This document shows, one piece after another, positions 40,201 to 48,373 of a stretch of DNA of 64,000 nucleotides. The notes beneath the pieces are model-generated. The model was not told where the DNA came from, did no database searches, and saw only the letters and a program-made list of their open reading frames with translations. This stretch comes from Bacillota bacterium (GTDB lineage: Bacteria; Bacillota; UBA994). Numbering within the stretch: the first letter of the stretch is position 1; every line of letters begins with the position of its first letter. A program made the translations under genes and the position numbers. The stretch is from NCBI GenBank assembly GCA_018333655.1, contig JAGXTJ010000003.1, positions 1 through 64,000 of the forward strand, read 5' to 3'.

Positions 40201-41160
40201 ATGATAGGTTTAAAAGAAGTCAGGGCGGCGGCAGAGAGAATAAGTGGGCATATCCATCATACCCCGCTCATCTACTCGCGTAGCCTAAGCCAGATGAGCG
40301 GCAACGAAGTCTACCTAAAGTGCGAAAACCTACAGAAGACGGGCTCATTTAAGATTAGGGGGGCCCTGAACGCTGTCTTGCAGCTTACCGCCGAGGAAAG
40401 AACCCGCGGGGTTGTCACCGGCTCCTCTGGCAATCATGGCCAAGCCCTAGCCTACGCCGCTAGGCTCGCCGGAGCGCGCGCTGTCGTGGTGCTGCCAGAG
40501 AACGTCAGTCAGGCGAAGCGTGCGGCTTGCACCGCCTATGGGAGCGAGACGGTGTTGTGCGGGCTTACCGCTGAAGAACGCCTCGCCCATGCCGCACAGC
40601 TTGCCCGCACCGCGGGGCTTACCATGGTGCATTCCTTTGATGATGAACAGGTTATTGCCGGTCAAGGAACGGCGAGCTTAGAGATTTTGGCCGACCTACC
40701 TGAGGTCGATTACATCGTAGCACCGGTGGGCGGCGGGGGTTTACTTGCGGGCCTCTCTCTGGCCGCTAAGACTAGCAGCCCAGCGGTAAAGGTTGTCGGG
40801 GTCGAGCCTCTCTGCAGTCCTCGCCTGCGCTATTCGCGGCAGCAAGGCATGGTAAGTGAATTAACGGGGGATGCTTGGCGTCCTTCGGTGGCCGATGGTT
40901 TGCGCAGCAAGCGCCCCGGAGTTTTTACCTTTAGCATTACACAGCGCTACGTGGACGACCTAGTGACCGTTGGTGAGGATGATATCGTGGCAGCGCTTAG
41001 GCTTCTCCTAGAGCGCACTAAGCTCCTTGCCGAACCATCAGGGGCTGTTTCTGTAGCGGGCGCCTTGCAGGCGCCTCTAGCCGGCCTCGGCAAGAAAGTA
41101 GTGTGCCTGGTAAGCGGCGGCAATATGGAGCTAGCACAGTTAGCGCGGCTACTCGCTTAG
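40201..41160 (+). CDS. Threonine dehydratase, catabolic type
   Basis: A 319-residue PLP-dependent enzyme of the tryptophan-synthase-beta fold. The Schiff-base lysine is K51 in KTGSFKIRGA; SGNHGQALAYAA, PVGGGGLLAGL (phosphate loop) and CLVSGGNM are present. It deaminates L-threonine (and serine) to 2-oxobutyrate (or pyruvate). The C-terminal ACT-like regulatory domain of biosynthetic IlvA is absent, so it is the short catabolic (TdcB-like) form. The second ATG is used because GGGGAGG abuts the first. It overlaps the convergent tcdA by four bases. Confidence 0.9.
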   Translation: MIGLKEVRAAAERISGHIHHTPLIYSRSLSQMSGNEVYLKCENLQKTGSFKIRGALNAVLQLTAEERTRGVVTGSSGNHGQALAYAARLAGARAVVVLPENVSQAKRAACTAYGSETVLCGLTAEERLAHAAQLARTAGLTMVHSFDDEQVIAGQGTASLEILADLPEVDYIVAPVGGGGLLAGLSLAAKTSSPAVKVVGVEPLCSPRLRYSRQQGMVSELTGDAWRPSVADGLRSKRPGVFTFSITQRYVDDLVTVGEDDIVAALRLLLERTKLLAEPSGAVSVAGALQAPLAGLGKKVVCLVSGGNMELAQLARLLA

Positions 41161-41906
41161 TCTAGCAAGTCGCGCACTACCACACTGGCGGCCATAAGCC
41201 CGGCCACCGCAGGCACGAAGGAGATGCTGCCGGGTATTTGCCGTTTGCGCGTGCAGTTGCCCATACCCCCGGGGCATATGCAATTGGCCGTGCAGTCAGC
41301 CGTTGGGGTCAGAGGAGTACGGGCCGGTTCGGGCGAGTATACGACTTTAATACCCCGACTAATGCCCCGCTTGCGCAGTTCCTTGCGCACAATGCGGGCC
41401 AGTGGGCAGGTAGCGGTCTTGGCGATGTCAGTTACGGTAAATTGCGTGGGGTCAAGTTTGTTGCCCGCACCCATGCACGAAATGACAGGTAGGCCTAGAG
41501 CGTGGCAGCCCGTAATGATGCCGAGCTTGGCAGTTACGGTATCTACAGCGTCAATCACATAGCTTAGTGAGGGCGACAAGATCTCTGCCGCATTCTCGCG
41601 CGAAAAAAAAGCGTTACGGGCCTCCACTTTTATGGTAGGGTCGATTTGGCTAATGCGCGCGGCCATGGCTTCGACCTTACTTTGGCCCACCGTTGACGTC
41701 AGGGCGTGGATTTGCCTATTAATATTGGTCAGGCAGACTTCGTCGTGATCGACGAGGAGCAGGCGCCCCACACCCGCCCGGGCCAAGGCTTCGGCGGCAA
41801 AAGAGCCGACGCCGCCAATGCCAATGACGGCGACATAGGCAGAGCGCAGTTTTTCGAGGCCCGCGGCCCCGATTAGAAGTTCTGTGCGCGAGAATCTGTG
41901 CAACAT
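41157..41906 (-). CDS. tcdA: tRNA threonylcarbamoyladenosine dehydratase TcdA
   Basis: A 249-residue E1-like enzyme of the ThiF/MoeB/HesA family. It has the nucleotide loop VAVIGIGGVGSFAAEALARAGVG, LLLVDHDEVCLTNINRQIHA and DAVDTVTAKLGII; the C-terminus (PTADCTANCICPGGMGNCTRKRQIPGS) matches TcdA, with the usual linker lengthened by extra Cys. It uses ATP to cyclise t6A at tRNA position 37 to ct6A. The Cys-rich insertion C-x3-C-x-C-x5-C could bind a metal and is unusual. Length is normal (about 250). Confidence 0.92.
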   Translation of the reverse strand: MLHRFSRTELLIGAAGLEKLRSAYVAVIGIGGVGSFAAEALARAGVGRLLLVDHDEVCLTNINRQIHALTSTVGQSKVEAMAARISQIDPTIKVEARNAFFSRENAAEILSPSLSYVIDAVDTVTAKLGIITGCHALGLPVISCMGAGNKLDPTQFTVTDIAKTATCPLARIVRKELRKRGISRGIKVVYSPEPARTPLTPTADCTANCICPGGMGNCTRKRQIPGSISFVPAVAGLMAASVVVRDLLD

Positions 41907-41960
41907 TTTCGTCCTCCTAGCGATTACGCCACATTTTAAAAAATGTAGGCAATTATTGTA

Positions 41961-41989
41961 TTGCCAAAGTGGCAGAACTCTGCTATAGT
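41961..41989 (+). promoter_or_regulatory. Promoter of the zinc-ribbon gene
   Basis: TTGCCA (41961-41966), a 17-base spacer, TATAGT (41984-41989). A 90-base leader follows before the start codon. Confidence 0.75.
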
Positions 41990-42081
41990 AAGTGTGAACT
42001 TGCGCAAATCTGGTTTCACCTCTTCCAAAAGGCTAACCCAGGGGAGCCCATGTATCTAATTTATCGGGGGGATTTTCTCTA

Positions 42082-42369
42082 ATGATGCAGGACAAGAACC
42101 TAAACTGTAAAGACTGCGGAGCCGAATTTGCTTTCACCACTCGTGAGCAAGAATTTTACGCAGAGCGTGGTTTCCAGAACGAGCCCAGCCGTTGCAAGAC
42201 CTGTCGCGACAGCCGCAAGCGCAGCAACGAAGGCTCCGCTCCTATGAACAACCGCGAACTCCACAACGTTTCTTGCGATGAGTGCGGTGCAAACACCCAA
42301 GTTCCGTTTAAGCCCACAGCTGGCCGTCCAGTTTACTGCCGCGATTGCTTCTCCAGCAAGAGAAGATAA
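42082..42369 (+). CDS. Small double zinc-ribbon protein
   Basis: A 95-residue basic cytosolic protein with four C-x2-C pairs (NCKDCGAEF, RCKTCRDS, SCDECGAN, YCRDCFSS). These make two zinc ribbons, the first of the kind in bacterial proteins annotated as zinc-ribbon domain proteins. The linker carries KRSNEGSAP, and the C-terminus is SSKRR. It has its own promoter and terminator and is probably well expressed. Binding to nucleic acid is plausible; the function is not established. Confidence 0.85.
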   Translation: MMQDKNLNCKDCGAEFAFTTREQEFYAERGFQNEPSRCKTCRDSRKRSNEGSAPMNNRELHNVSCDECGANTQVPFKPTAGRPVYCRDCFSSKRR

Positions 42370-42379
42370 GCAATTAAGG

Positions 42380-42406
42380 AGCAACCTAGAACTTAGGTTG
42401 CTTTTT
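42380..42406 (+). terminator. Terminator after the zinc-ribbon gene
   Basis: AGCAACCTA-GAACT-TAGGTTGCT stem-loop followed by T-rich sequence, ten bases after the stop. Confidence 0.9.
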
Positions 42407-42441
42407 CTTTTTACCTTTTTCCAAGACGGGGAGGCATGGTC

Positions 42442-43104
42442 ATGGAGGCAGCACTACTACGCAAGTTTCCCTTGTTTAGCTCGCTCTCAGCAGACGATTT
42501 GCAGGCTGTCGCGGCCATTGTTAGGCTGCGGCGTGTAGAGAAGGGCGATGTGCTCTTTGCCGAGGGAGAGCCGGGTCTCGCGGTGTGGTTAGTCTGTAGC
42601 GGTGCGGTCAAACTTGTGAAAACAGATTCCACAGGCCGAGAGCAGCTACTTAAAACGGTAGAGCCGCAAGAGTTCTTTGCTGAGGTGGTCTTATTTGACG
42701 GTGGCAGCTACCCAGCCACCGCTGTGGCGGCCAGTGAGGGCGAAGTAGGCATCCTCTACAATGCCGATGCCTGTAAGCTTGTGCACGCCCACCCTAATTT
42801 GGCGTGGCACTTTCTCAAGGTGCTCAGCGCGAGACTTCGCCGCGCTCAAGGGCGCATCCAGATTTTATGCCAAGGCGATGCAGCTGTAAAAATTGCTGCC
42901 ACCTTGCTCTACCTAGCCCAAGAAAAGGGCACGGACCACCTCGCCATCGGGCAGCAAGACTTAGCCGACATGGCGGGCATCGCCCGCGAAACAGTGTCTC
43001 GCGTGCTTGCCAAGTTATCTAGCGAGGGCCTTATTGTAGCCCTACGAAAAAAGATTACCCTCATCGACAAAGAGGGACTAGCAGCGCTAGCACCGCAGGT
43101 CTAG
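42442..43104 (+). CDS. Crp/Fnr family transcriptional regulator
   Basis: A 220-residue regulator: cyclic-nucleotide-binding-type beta-barrel at residues 1-115 (VEKGDVLFAEGEPGLAVWLVCSGAVKLV), a long dimerisation helix (about 118-140) and a winged helix with DLADMAGIARETVSRVLAKLSSEGLI. There is no Fnr-type N-terminal Cys cluster. The barrel lacks an obvious RxS cAMP site, so the ligand is unknown. The second ATG is used because GGGGAGG abuts the first. It is convergent with the carbonic-anhydrase gene, so its targets cannot be read from context. Confidence 0.9.
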   Translation: MEAALLRKFPLFSSLSADDLQAVAAIVRLRRVEKGDVLFAEGEPGLAVWLVCSGAVKLVKTDSTGREQLLKTVEPQEFFAEVVLFDGGSYPATAVAASEGEVGILYNADACKLVHAHPNLAWHFLKVLSARLRRAQGRIQILCQGDAAVKIAATLLYLAQEKGTDHLAIGQQDLADMAGIARETVSRVLAKLSSEGLIVALRKKITLIDKEGLAALAPQV

Positions 43105-43115
43105 GATATCAGTCA

Positions 43116-43658
43116 TCACCGCACCGGCACTTCTGCTTGTTGCCTGGCTAGGGGCTCGGCATAGAATTCTTCCCACAGCTTAACATAGTTTTCAGCATGT
43201 GTGCGCAGGCCCAAGACGGCTTTATCGTCGAGGGTTTTTACTATTTTGGCCGGCAAGCCTACCGCTAAAGACCGCGGGGGAATGACCATGCCCTCTTTGA
43301 CGACCGCACCCGCGCCGATAATAGAGCCCTCGCCAATCACCGCGCCATCTAGTACTACGGCCTTCATGCCTATCAGCACATTATCACCGATGGTGCAGCC
43401 ATGTAGCACGGCGCCATGACCGACGGTCACATAGTCGCCGATTTTAAGCGGTTGGTCAAGCGCCACATGGAGCACAGCTCCTTCCTGCACGCTACAGGCT
43501 TCCCCGATCGTTATAGAGTTAATATCGGCCCTGAGCACGGCATTAAACCAGATGCTCGACTTCTGCCCTACGGAGACATTGCCCATTATCGCCGCGCTGT
43601 CGGCCACAAAAGTATCGGGATGAATACGAGGTTCTCCCGATTTCAGCTTCTTAATCAT
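43116..43658 (-). CDS. Gamma-class carbonic anhydrase-like hexapeptide-repeat protein
   Basis: A 180-residue left-handed beta-helix protein (repeats such as VSVGQKSSIWFNAVLRAD, ITIGEACSVQEGAVLHV, KIGDYVTVGHGAVLHGC). The zinc-binding His set is present: H in AVLHVAL and two His in VGHGAVLHGC. This matches the gamma-carbonic anhydrase/YrdA family, which hydrates CO2 in some members. The ATG is preceded by AAGGAGG on the minus strand. It stands alone. Confidence 0.9.
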   Translation of the reverse strand: MIKKLKSGEPRIHPDTFVADSAAIMGNVSVGQKSSIWFNAVLRADINSITIGEACSVQEGAVLHVALDQPLKIGDYVTVGHGAVLHGCTIGDNVLIGMKAVVLDGAVIGEGSIIGAGAVVKEGMVIPPRSLAVGLPAKIVKTLDDKAVLGLRTHAENYVKLWEEFYAEPLARQQAEVPVR

Positions 43659-43825
43659 ATTCTACCTCCTTGTAAAGCTCCTGCCATCAATATTCTACCA
43701 TGATGCAACCATGCTCTCTACGGTTCACAGCAAAAAGTGCTCTCATTGGCGAAGGACTTTCCTTGCCGGTGGAGAAATACTGGGAGACGAACTGTGAAGT
43801 ACAGATAAAAAAAGGAGGTTAAGTC

Positions 43826-44992
43826 ATGCCAAACAAGGAGTTGCTGCTAATACCCGGCCCGACCCCAGTGGTAGACGAAATCTATGCCGCTCTAGGTTCA
43901 GAAACCTATGGGCACACCGATCCCCGTGTGGTGCAGTGTACCTTAGAGTGCCTCGCCCTCACGCGACAGATGTTTAACACCGACGGCGAGATCTTTCTCG
44001 TAGCTGGTTCAGGCACCTTAGCCATGGAGATGGCCCTAGTGAATACTGTGGCGCCAGGGGAGCGCATTCTAGTCCTTAGCCAGGGCTTCTTTGGCGATAG
44101 ATTCATCAAACTCGCCGCGAGTTTTGGCATCGAGGTCGATGTCATTGCCAGCGAGTGGGGCAGACGTGTTGCTCGAGCAGACGTAGAAGCCAAGCTAAAA
44201 ACAACGCGCTACAAGGCGGTAACAATTACTCATGTCGATACTTCTACTGGTGTCGAAGCGGACTTAGCTACCCTCGTGCCACTTTGTAAGAAGTATGGCG
44301 CTTTAGTCATACTTGACGGCGTTTGCGCCACGGCGGCACTGCCCGAAGACATGGGCTATGACTACGGTGATGGCGCACGCCTAGACGTGGTGCTTACCGG
44401 CTCGCAAAAAGCCATCGGCATCCCACCCGGGCTGGCCATAGTTGCCTTTAGCCAAGAGGCCCTCGCCGCACGCAGCGCCTTAGGCAAAGTTAGCGCCTAC
44501 TACGCAGATATTTTTAACTGGTTGCCCATTATGAAAGACCCGAGCAAGTACTTCGCCACGCCCGCGGTAAACATGCTGTACGCCTATCGCCGTGCGCTCG
44601 AGATTATCCACGCGGAGGGGTTAACTGCCCGCTACGCACGGCATCGCCGCCTTGGTATCGCGGTGCGCAAGGCCTTAAGTGCACTTAACCTACAGCCCTT
44701 AGCGGACGAGGCCGTGGCCGCACCCACTCTAAGCTGCCTCTTGTACCCGCAAAATGTAGACGATGTCACCTTTCGCAAGAGCTTGGCAGCCAAAGGGCTG
44801 GTCGTAGCGGGCTCCTTAGCTAGCTTGGCCGGCAAGGCCTTTCGCCTGGGGCACATGGGCAATATTGAGACGAGCGAGCTCCGCCGCGCCATTGGGCTTA
44901 TCGGCAAGGCTCTTGTAAAGCAGGGCCAAGTGCTAGATATCGAGGCGGCCCTGGCTATTTTCGACGATTACACAATCTTTTGTCAGGAGTAG
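43826..44992 (+). CDS. Class V aminotransferase, alanine-glyoxylate/serine-pyruvate type
   Basis: A 388-residue PLP enzyme. It opens with LLIPGPTPVVDEIYAALGSETYGHTDP; the PLP-binding lysine is in VVLTGSQKAIGIPPGLAI, with D in LVILDGVCATAALPEDM contacting the cofactor. This pattern is that of AGT/serine-pyruvate aminotransferases, which move the amino group of alanine or serine to glyoxylate. The stop lies five bases before an aldolase gene that resembles 4-hydroxy-2-oxoglutarate aldolase, which would make glyoxylate. AAAAGGAGG precedes the ATG. Confidence 0.88.
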   Translation: MPNKELLLIPGPTPVVDEIYAALGSETYGHTDPRVVQCTLECLALTRQMFNTDGEIFLVAGSGTLAMEMALVNTVAPGERILVLSQGFFGDRFIKLAASFGIEVDVIASEWGRRVARADVEAKLKTTRYKAVTITHVDTSTGVEADLATLVPLCKKYGALVILDGVCATAALPEDMGYDYGDGARLDVVLTGSQKAIGIPPGLAIVAFSQEALAARSALGKVSAYYADIFNWLPIMKDPSKYFATPAVNMLYAYRRALEIIHAEGLTARYARHRRLGIAVRKALSALNLQPLADEAVAAPTLSCLLYPQNVDDVTFRKSLAAKGLVVAGSLASLAGKAFRLGHMGNIETSELRRAIGLIGKALVKQGQVLDIEAALAIFDDYTIFCQE

Positions 44993-44997
44993 CGCCG

Positions 44998-45873
44998 GTG
45001 CTACGGGGTATATTTGCACCTATTCCCACCCCCTTTGTGGGAGGAAGCATCGCCTACGACAAGCTCAAGGACAATGTCACTAAGTGGGGGCGGACTTCGC
45101 TTAGCGGCTTAGTCGTGCTCGGCTCAAATGGCGAGTTCCCCCTGCTCTCGTTAGACGAAAAAGTAAGGCTAGTAGAGAAAGTGCGGGAGTGGTTGCCCAG
45201 AGAGAAGCTAGTCATTGCCGGTACCGGTTGCGAGGCCACGAGTGAGGCAGTCTCGCTCTCACGGCTCTATGCTAAGGCTGGCGCAGACTATGCGCTCGTA
45301 CTAAATCCCCAGTTTTACAAAGAATCCTACAGCGGCAAAGTCCTGCGGCACTACTTTCAGTCTGTGGCCGAACTTTCGCCCCTGCCCATTGTGCTTTACA
45401 ACATGCCCAAAAACACCGGCCTTAATCTAGCGCCTGACTTAGTGCTAGAGCTGTCGCAACATAAGAATATCTGCGGGCTTAAAGATAGCTCGGGCAATCT
45501 GGTGCAGATAACCGAGATTTGCCGCTCGGCAGGCCCTAGTTTTGCTGTCCTCGCTGGCTCTGCCAGTTTTCTCTTGCCGGCTCTCTCCGTGGGGGCAGTG
45601 GGCGGCACGCTGGCCTTGGCCAATATTATGCCAGAAGAGTGCGTCGCCGTGCTCGAGCTCTTTCATGCCGGGCGAGTGGCAGAAGCGCGCGCCCTACAGT
45701 GGCGACTGCTAGAGCCAAACCACGCCGTCACCAGCCTCTTTGGCATTGCCGGCTTAAAAGCTGCTTTAGACTACCTAGGCTACTTTGGAGGCGACCCCAA
45801 GGAGCCGCTCCTGCCCCTAGAGGTAGGAGAGAGAGAAAAGCTTGTCGCTGTGCTAAAGAGCGCGGGGCTCTAG
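44998..45873 (+). CDS. DapA/N-acetylneuraminate lyase family aldolase, HOGA1-like
   Basis: A 291-residue TIM-barrel class I aldolase. Catalytic Tyr is in IVLYNMPKNTG and the Schiff-base Lys in ICGLKDSSGN. The substrate loop reads GSNGEFPLLSLDEK; dihydrodipicolinate synthases usually have GTTGE here, whereas GSNGEFPxL is typical of 4-hydroxy-2-oxoglutarate aldolase (HOGA1) and related 2-oxoacid aldolases. The GTG start follows CAGGAG. Coupling to a glyoxylate-type aminotransferase supports a 2-oxoacid aldolase that makes pyruvate plus glyoxylate. A DapA role in lysine synthesis is the alternative. Confidence 0.82.
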   Translation: MLRGIFAPIPTPFVGGSIAYDKLKDNVTKWGRTSLSGLVVLGSNGEFPLLSLDEKVRLVEKVREWLPREKLVIAGTGCEATSEAVSLSRLYAKAGADYALVLNPQFYKESYSGKVLRHYFQSVAELSPLPIVLYNMPKNTGLNLAPDLVLELSQHKNICGLKDSSGNLVQITEICRSAGPSFAVLAGSASFLLPALSVGAVGGTLALANIMPEECVAVLELFHAGRVAEARALQWRLLEPNHAVTSLFGIAGLKAALDYLGYFGGDPKEPLLPLEVGEREKLVAVLKSAGL

Positions 45874-46087
45874 TGACCTGAACATCATAGTTCTAACATG
45901 GCTCGTAGCAGCTATGCAAAAGATGACCAAGTGCTCAATTTGTTTTTATAAATAGTCGCAATATTAATCATGTTCAAAATATTAGCCCCTGCAACGTGAT
46001 GCCCGGCAGGAATGAGATGGCAAGCAAAGAATAAGAGAAGTGCAAATATTTTTTGCAGTCTAACATCTCACAAGGGAGGGAAAAGGG

Positions 46088-48283
46088 ATGAAGAAATTTT
46101 TAGCCATTTTTGCGCTAACCGCGGTGATTGCCGTAGGCTGTTTCGCTGGTTTTACAGCGCAGGCCAATGTCGCACCCATCCGGGTAGTCATCAATGGTAG
46201 AGCCATCACAACCGAAGTCCCGCCTGTGGTGCAGAACGGCAGAACACTGGTGCCTTTCCGCGCCATTTTTGAGGCCTTGGGTGCGCAAGTGGAATGGACT
46301 GAGCGCACGAACACTGTTGCCGGGTATAGGGGGCCAAATTTTGTGCTCTTACAGCCCGGCATGACACGTGCCTGGATTACGGGCCGCGAAACACGCCTTG
46401 ACGTGGGCCCTGTCATCGTCAGTGGTCGCACCATGGTGCCCTTGCGTTTTGTGGCAGAAAGCCTAGGGGCGCAAGTCGAATGGGTGGAGGCCACTCGCAC
46501 TGTCACTATTACAGACACCCCCTATCCTGCCGTGCCGACCGTTGGTCGCACCGGGGGCGAGTTTAGAACCCTGTACTCGGCTGAACTCACAACTCTTAAC
46601 TACTTAACAACAGGCACTTTTGCCGTACACACCTTGGTGGCCAATGCTATAGACGGGCTGGTCGAGTTTGATACCTTCGGTGTCTTGCAGCCCTCTCTCG
46701 CCAAGCACTGGACGATTTCGCCCGATGGGTTAGTGTATACTTTCACGCTCAGAGAAGGTGTGCCCTGGTTGACCTGGGATGGAAGGGAATATGCCGAAGT
46801 AGTGGCGCAGGACTTTGTCGATTCAGCTCGCTATGTGCTGACGCGTGCTAATGCCTCAGCCACAGCCAACATTGTTTTCCGTTTTATTCGCGGAGCCGAA
46901 GAGTTTTTTAATGGCACGACGACAGATTTTTCCACGGTCGGCGTACGCGCCCTAGACAGGTACACCGTACAGTACACCCTCAAAGCACCGGCGACCTTCT
47001 TTCTCTCTGCCCTCACTTATGTCTGTTTCTTTCCGGTCAATGGCGCCTTCTTGGCTGAAACGGGTGCCAGGTTCGCGACCGACCATAGAACTTTTCTAAG
47101 TAATGGGGCCTATATTCTCAGAGCCCATGTTCCCCAGAATCGCCGCGAGCTGGTAAAAAACACACGTTACTGGGACAGCGATAACGTCCACATTGATCGC
47201 CTCTTCTTCCAGTTTAACCGTGAAGCCGCGCAACTCGCGCCCGAAATGTTTGTACGCGGGGAGGTCTCTTCTGCCTCTATCCCTACGGCCATCATTGACG
47301 GCTGGCGACTTGACCCCACACGGCGCGACTTGATTAGGCCTGCTCCGGTAGGTGCCTTTGCCTTCTGGCATGGCTTTAATTTCGATCCGCGTTTTGCAGC
47401 GCAGTTTGAGCCGGAAAACTGGCGCCGAGCTGTGCGCAATCTTAATTTCCGCAAGACTATTTTTCATGGGCTTGACCGCGTTGCGGCCATGCTAACCTTT
47501 GACCCCTTCGATCCTACCAGACAGTTAAGCAACACGATCACCCCGGTTAACTTTATTAGCGTCGACGGAGTCGATTATACAGAGTTGCCTGCGCTACGAG
47601 CAGTACAAGAAATGACTGTCTTTAGCCAAGCTTTAGCCCTCACCCACCGCAATAGGGCTCTGTCAGAATTACGCGCCCAGGGCGTGACCTTCCCCATCAA
47701 AGTAAAGATGCCTTTTAGCACCGGCTCACCAGACTGGACAAATCGTGTGCAAGTTATCAAGCAGCAGATGGAGAATCTCCTCGGGCGCGACTTTATTGAG
47801 ATCATTCCCGTGGGCTACCCGCCCACCGGTTTTCTCGATGCTACACGCCGTGCCGGAAACTACGCCTTACAAGAAGTTAACTGGGGCCCCGATTTTCTCG
47901 ACCCCGAAGCTTACACGATGCCTTTTGAGGCCGGCAATCGCAGTTACTCCGATATAGCGCTTGTAGACACCAACTACCAGCGTCTGCTCGACGCCGCTAA
48001 AGCTGAAGTGAGTAACAAGAGGCGACGTTTTGAGCTTTTCGCAGCGGCAGAAGCCTACCTCATCCAAAATGCTTTAGTTATACCTTACAGGGTCGGCGGC
48101 GGGGGATACGTAGCGTCCTTACTGCATCCCTTCCAAGGTCCGTTTGCAGCGGCAGGCCCCTCCACAGGCAAATTCAAATTTCAAAGACTGCTCGAGCGGC
48201 CGATGAACATCGCCCAGTTCAATGAGGCACAGCTGATATGGAATCGCGACAGAGTAGCTGCACTGCGCAAGGCTGGCCAGTAA
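46088..48283 (+). CDS. Oligopeptide ABC transporter binding protein with copper-amine-oxidase-like N-domain
   Basis: A 731-residue exported protein. Residues 1-27 are a signal peptide (no lipobox: GCFAG lacks the LxxC pattern in the right place, though C19 is present). Residues about 30-145 are two copper-amine-oxidase-N-like units (VVINGRAITTEVPPVVQNGR, TLVPFRAIFEALGAQVEW; TMVPLRFVAESLGAQVEWVE). From about 155 on is a family 5 peptide-binding protein (GGEFRTLYSAELTTLNYL, PSLAKHWTISPDGLVYTFTLREGVPW). The domain fusion is unusual and may tether the receptor to the wall. It heads a transporter operon followed by decarboxylase and murein-peptide enzymes. Confidence 0.9.
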   Translation: MKKFLAIFALTAVIAVGCFAGFTAQANVAPIRVVINGRAITTEVPPVVQNGRTLVPFRAIFEALGAQVEWTERTNTVAGYRGPNFVLLQPGMTRAWITGRETRLDVGPVIVSGRTMVPLRFVAESLGAQVEWVEATRTVTITDTPYPAVPTVGRTGGEFRTLYSAELTTLNYLTTGTFAVHTLVANAIDGLVEFDTFGVLQPSLAKHWTISPDGLVYTFTLREGVPWLTWDGREYAEVVAQDFVDSARYVLTRANASATANIVFRFIRGAEEFFNGTTTDFSTVGVRALDRYTVQYTLKAPATFFLSALTYVCFFPVNGAFLAETGARFATDHRTFLSNGAYILRAHVPQNRRELVKNTRYWDSDNVHIDRLFFQFNREAAQLAPEMFVRGEVSSASIPTAIIDGWRLDPTRRDLIRPAPVGAFAFWHGFNFDPRFAAQFEPENWRRAVRNLNFRKTIFHGLDRVAAMLTFDPFDPTRQLSNTITPVNFISVDGVDYTELPALRAVQEMTVFSQALALTHRNRALSELRAQGVTFPIKVKMPFSTGSPDWTNRVQVIKQQMENLLGRDFIEIIPVGYPPTGFLDATRRAGNYALQEVNWGPDFLDPEAYTMPFEAGNRSYSDIALVDTNYQRLLDAAKAEVSNKRRRFELFAAAEAYLIQNALVIPYRVGGGGYVASLLHPFQGPFAAAGPSTGKFKFQRLLERPMNIAQFNEAQLIWNRDRVAALRKAGQ

Positions 48284-48294
48284 ACCCAAGCCGG

Positions 48295-48339
48295 AAGGAG
48301 AACGGTCCGCCGCTGGGCGCCCCGTTCTCCTTGTTTTTT
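48295..48339 (+). terminator. Attenuating terminator between binding protein and permeases
   Basis: AAGGAGAACGG pairs with CCGTTCTCCTT (11 bp) around a GC-rich loop and is followed by G and six T's. It lies inside the transporter operon, so it probably lowers permease expression relative to the binding protein. Confidence 0.85.
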
Positions 48340-48373
48340 ACCATAATGCGAGATAATGATTGGGGGCTCCAGC

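Noticed and set aside
40187-42447. Repeated leader GGGGAGGCATGGTCATG before the threonine dehydratase and Crp/Fnr genes
   Set aside because: The shared 17 bases are a ribosome binding site and double start codon; the flanks differ, so it is probably chance or simple convergence.
45874-46087. Lysine riboswitch or T-box ahead of the peptide/lysA operon
   Set aside because: No T-box motif, specifier stem or L-box-like multi-helix core could be found by eye; only an AT-rich leader.
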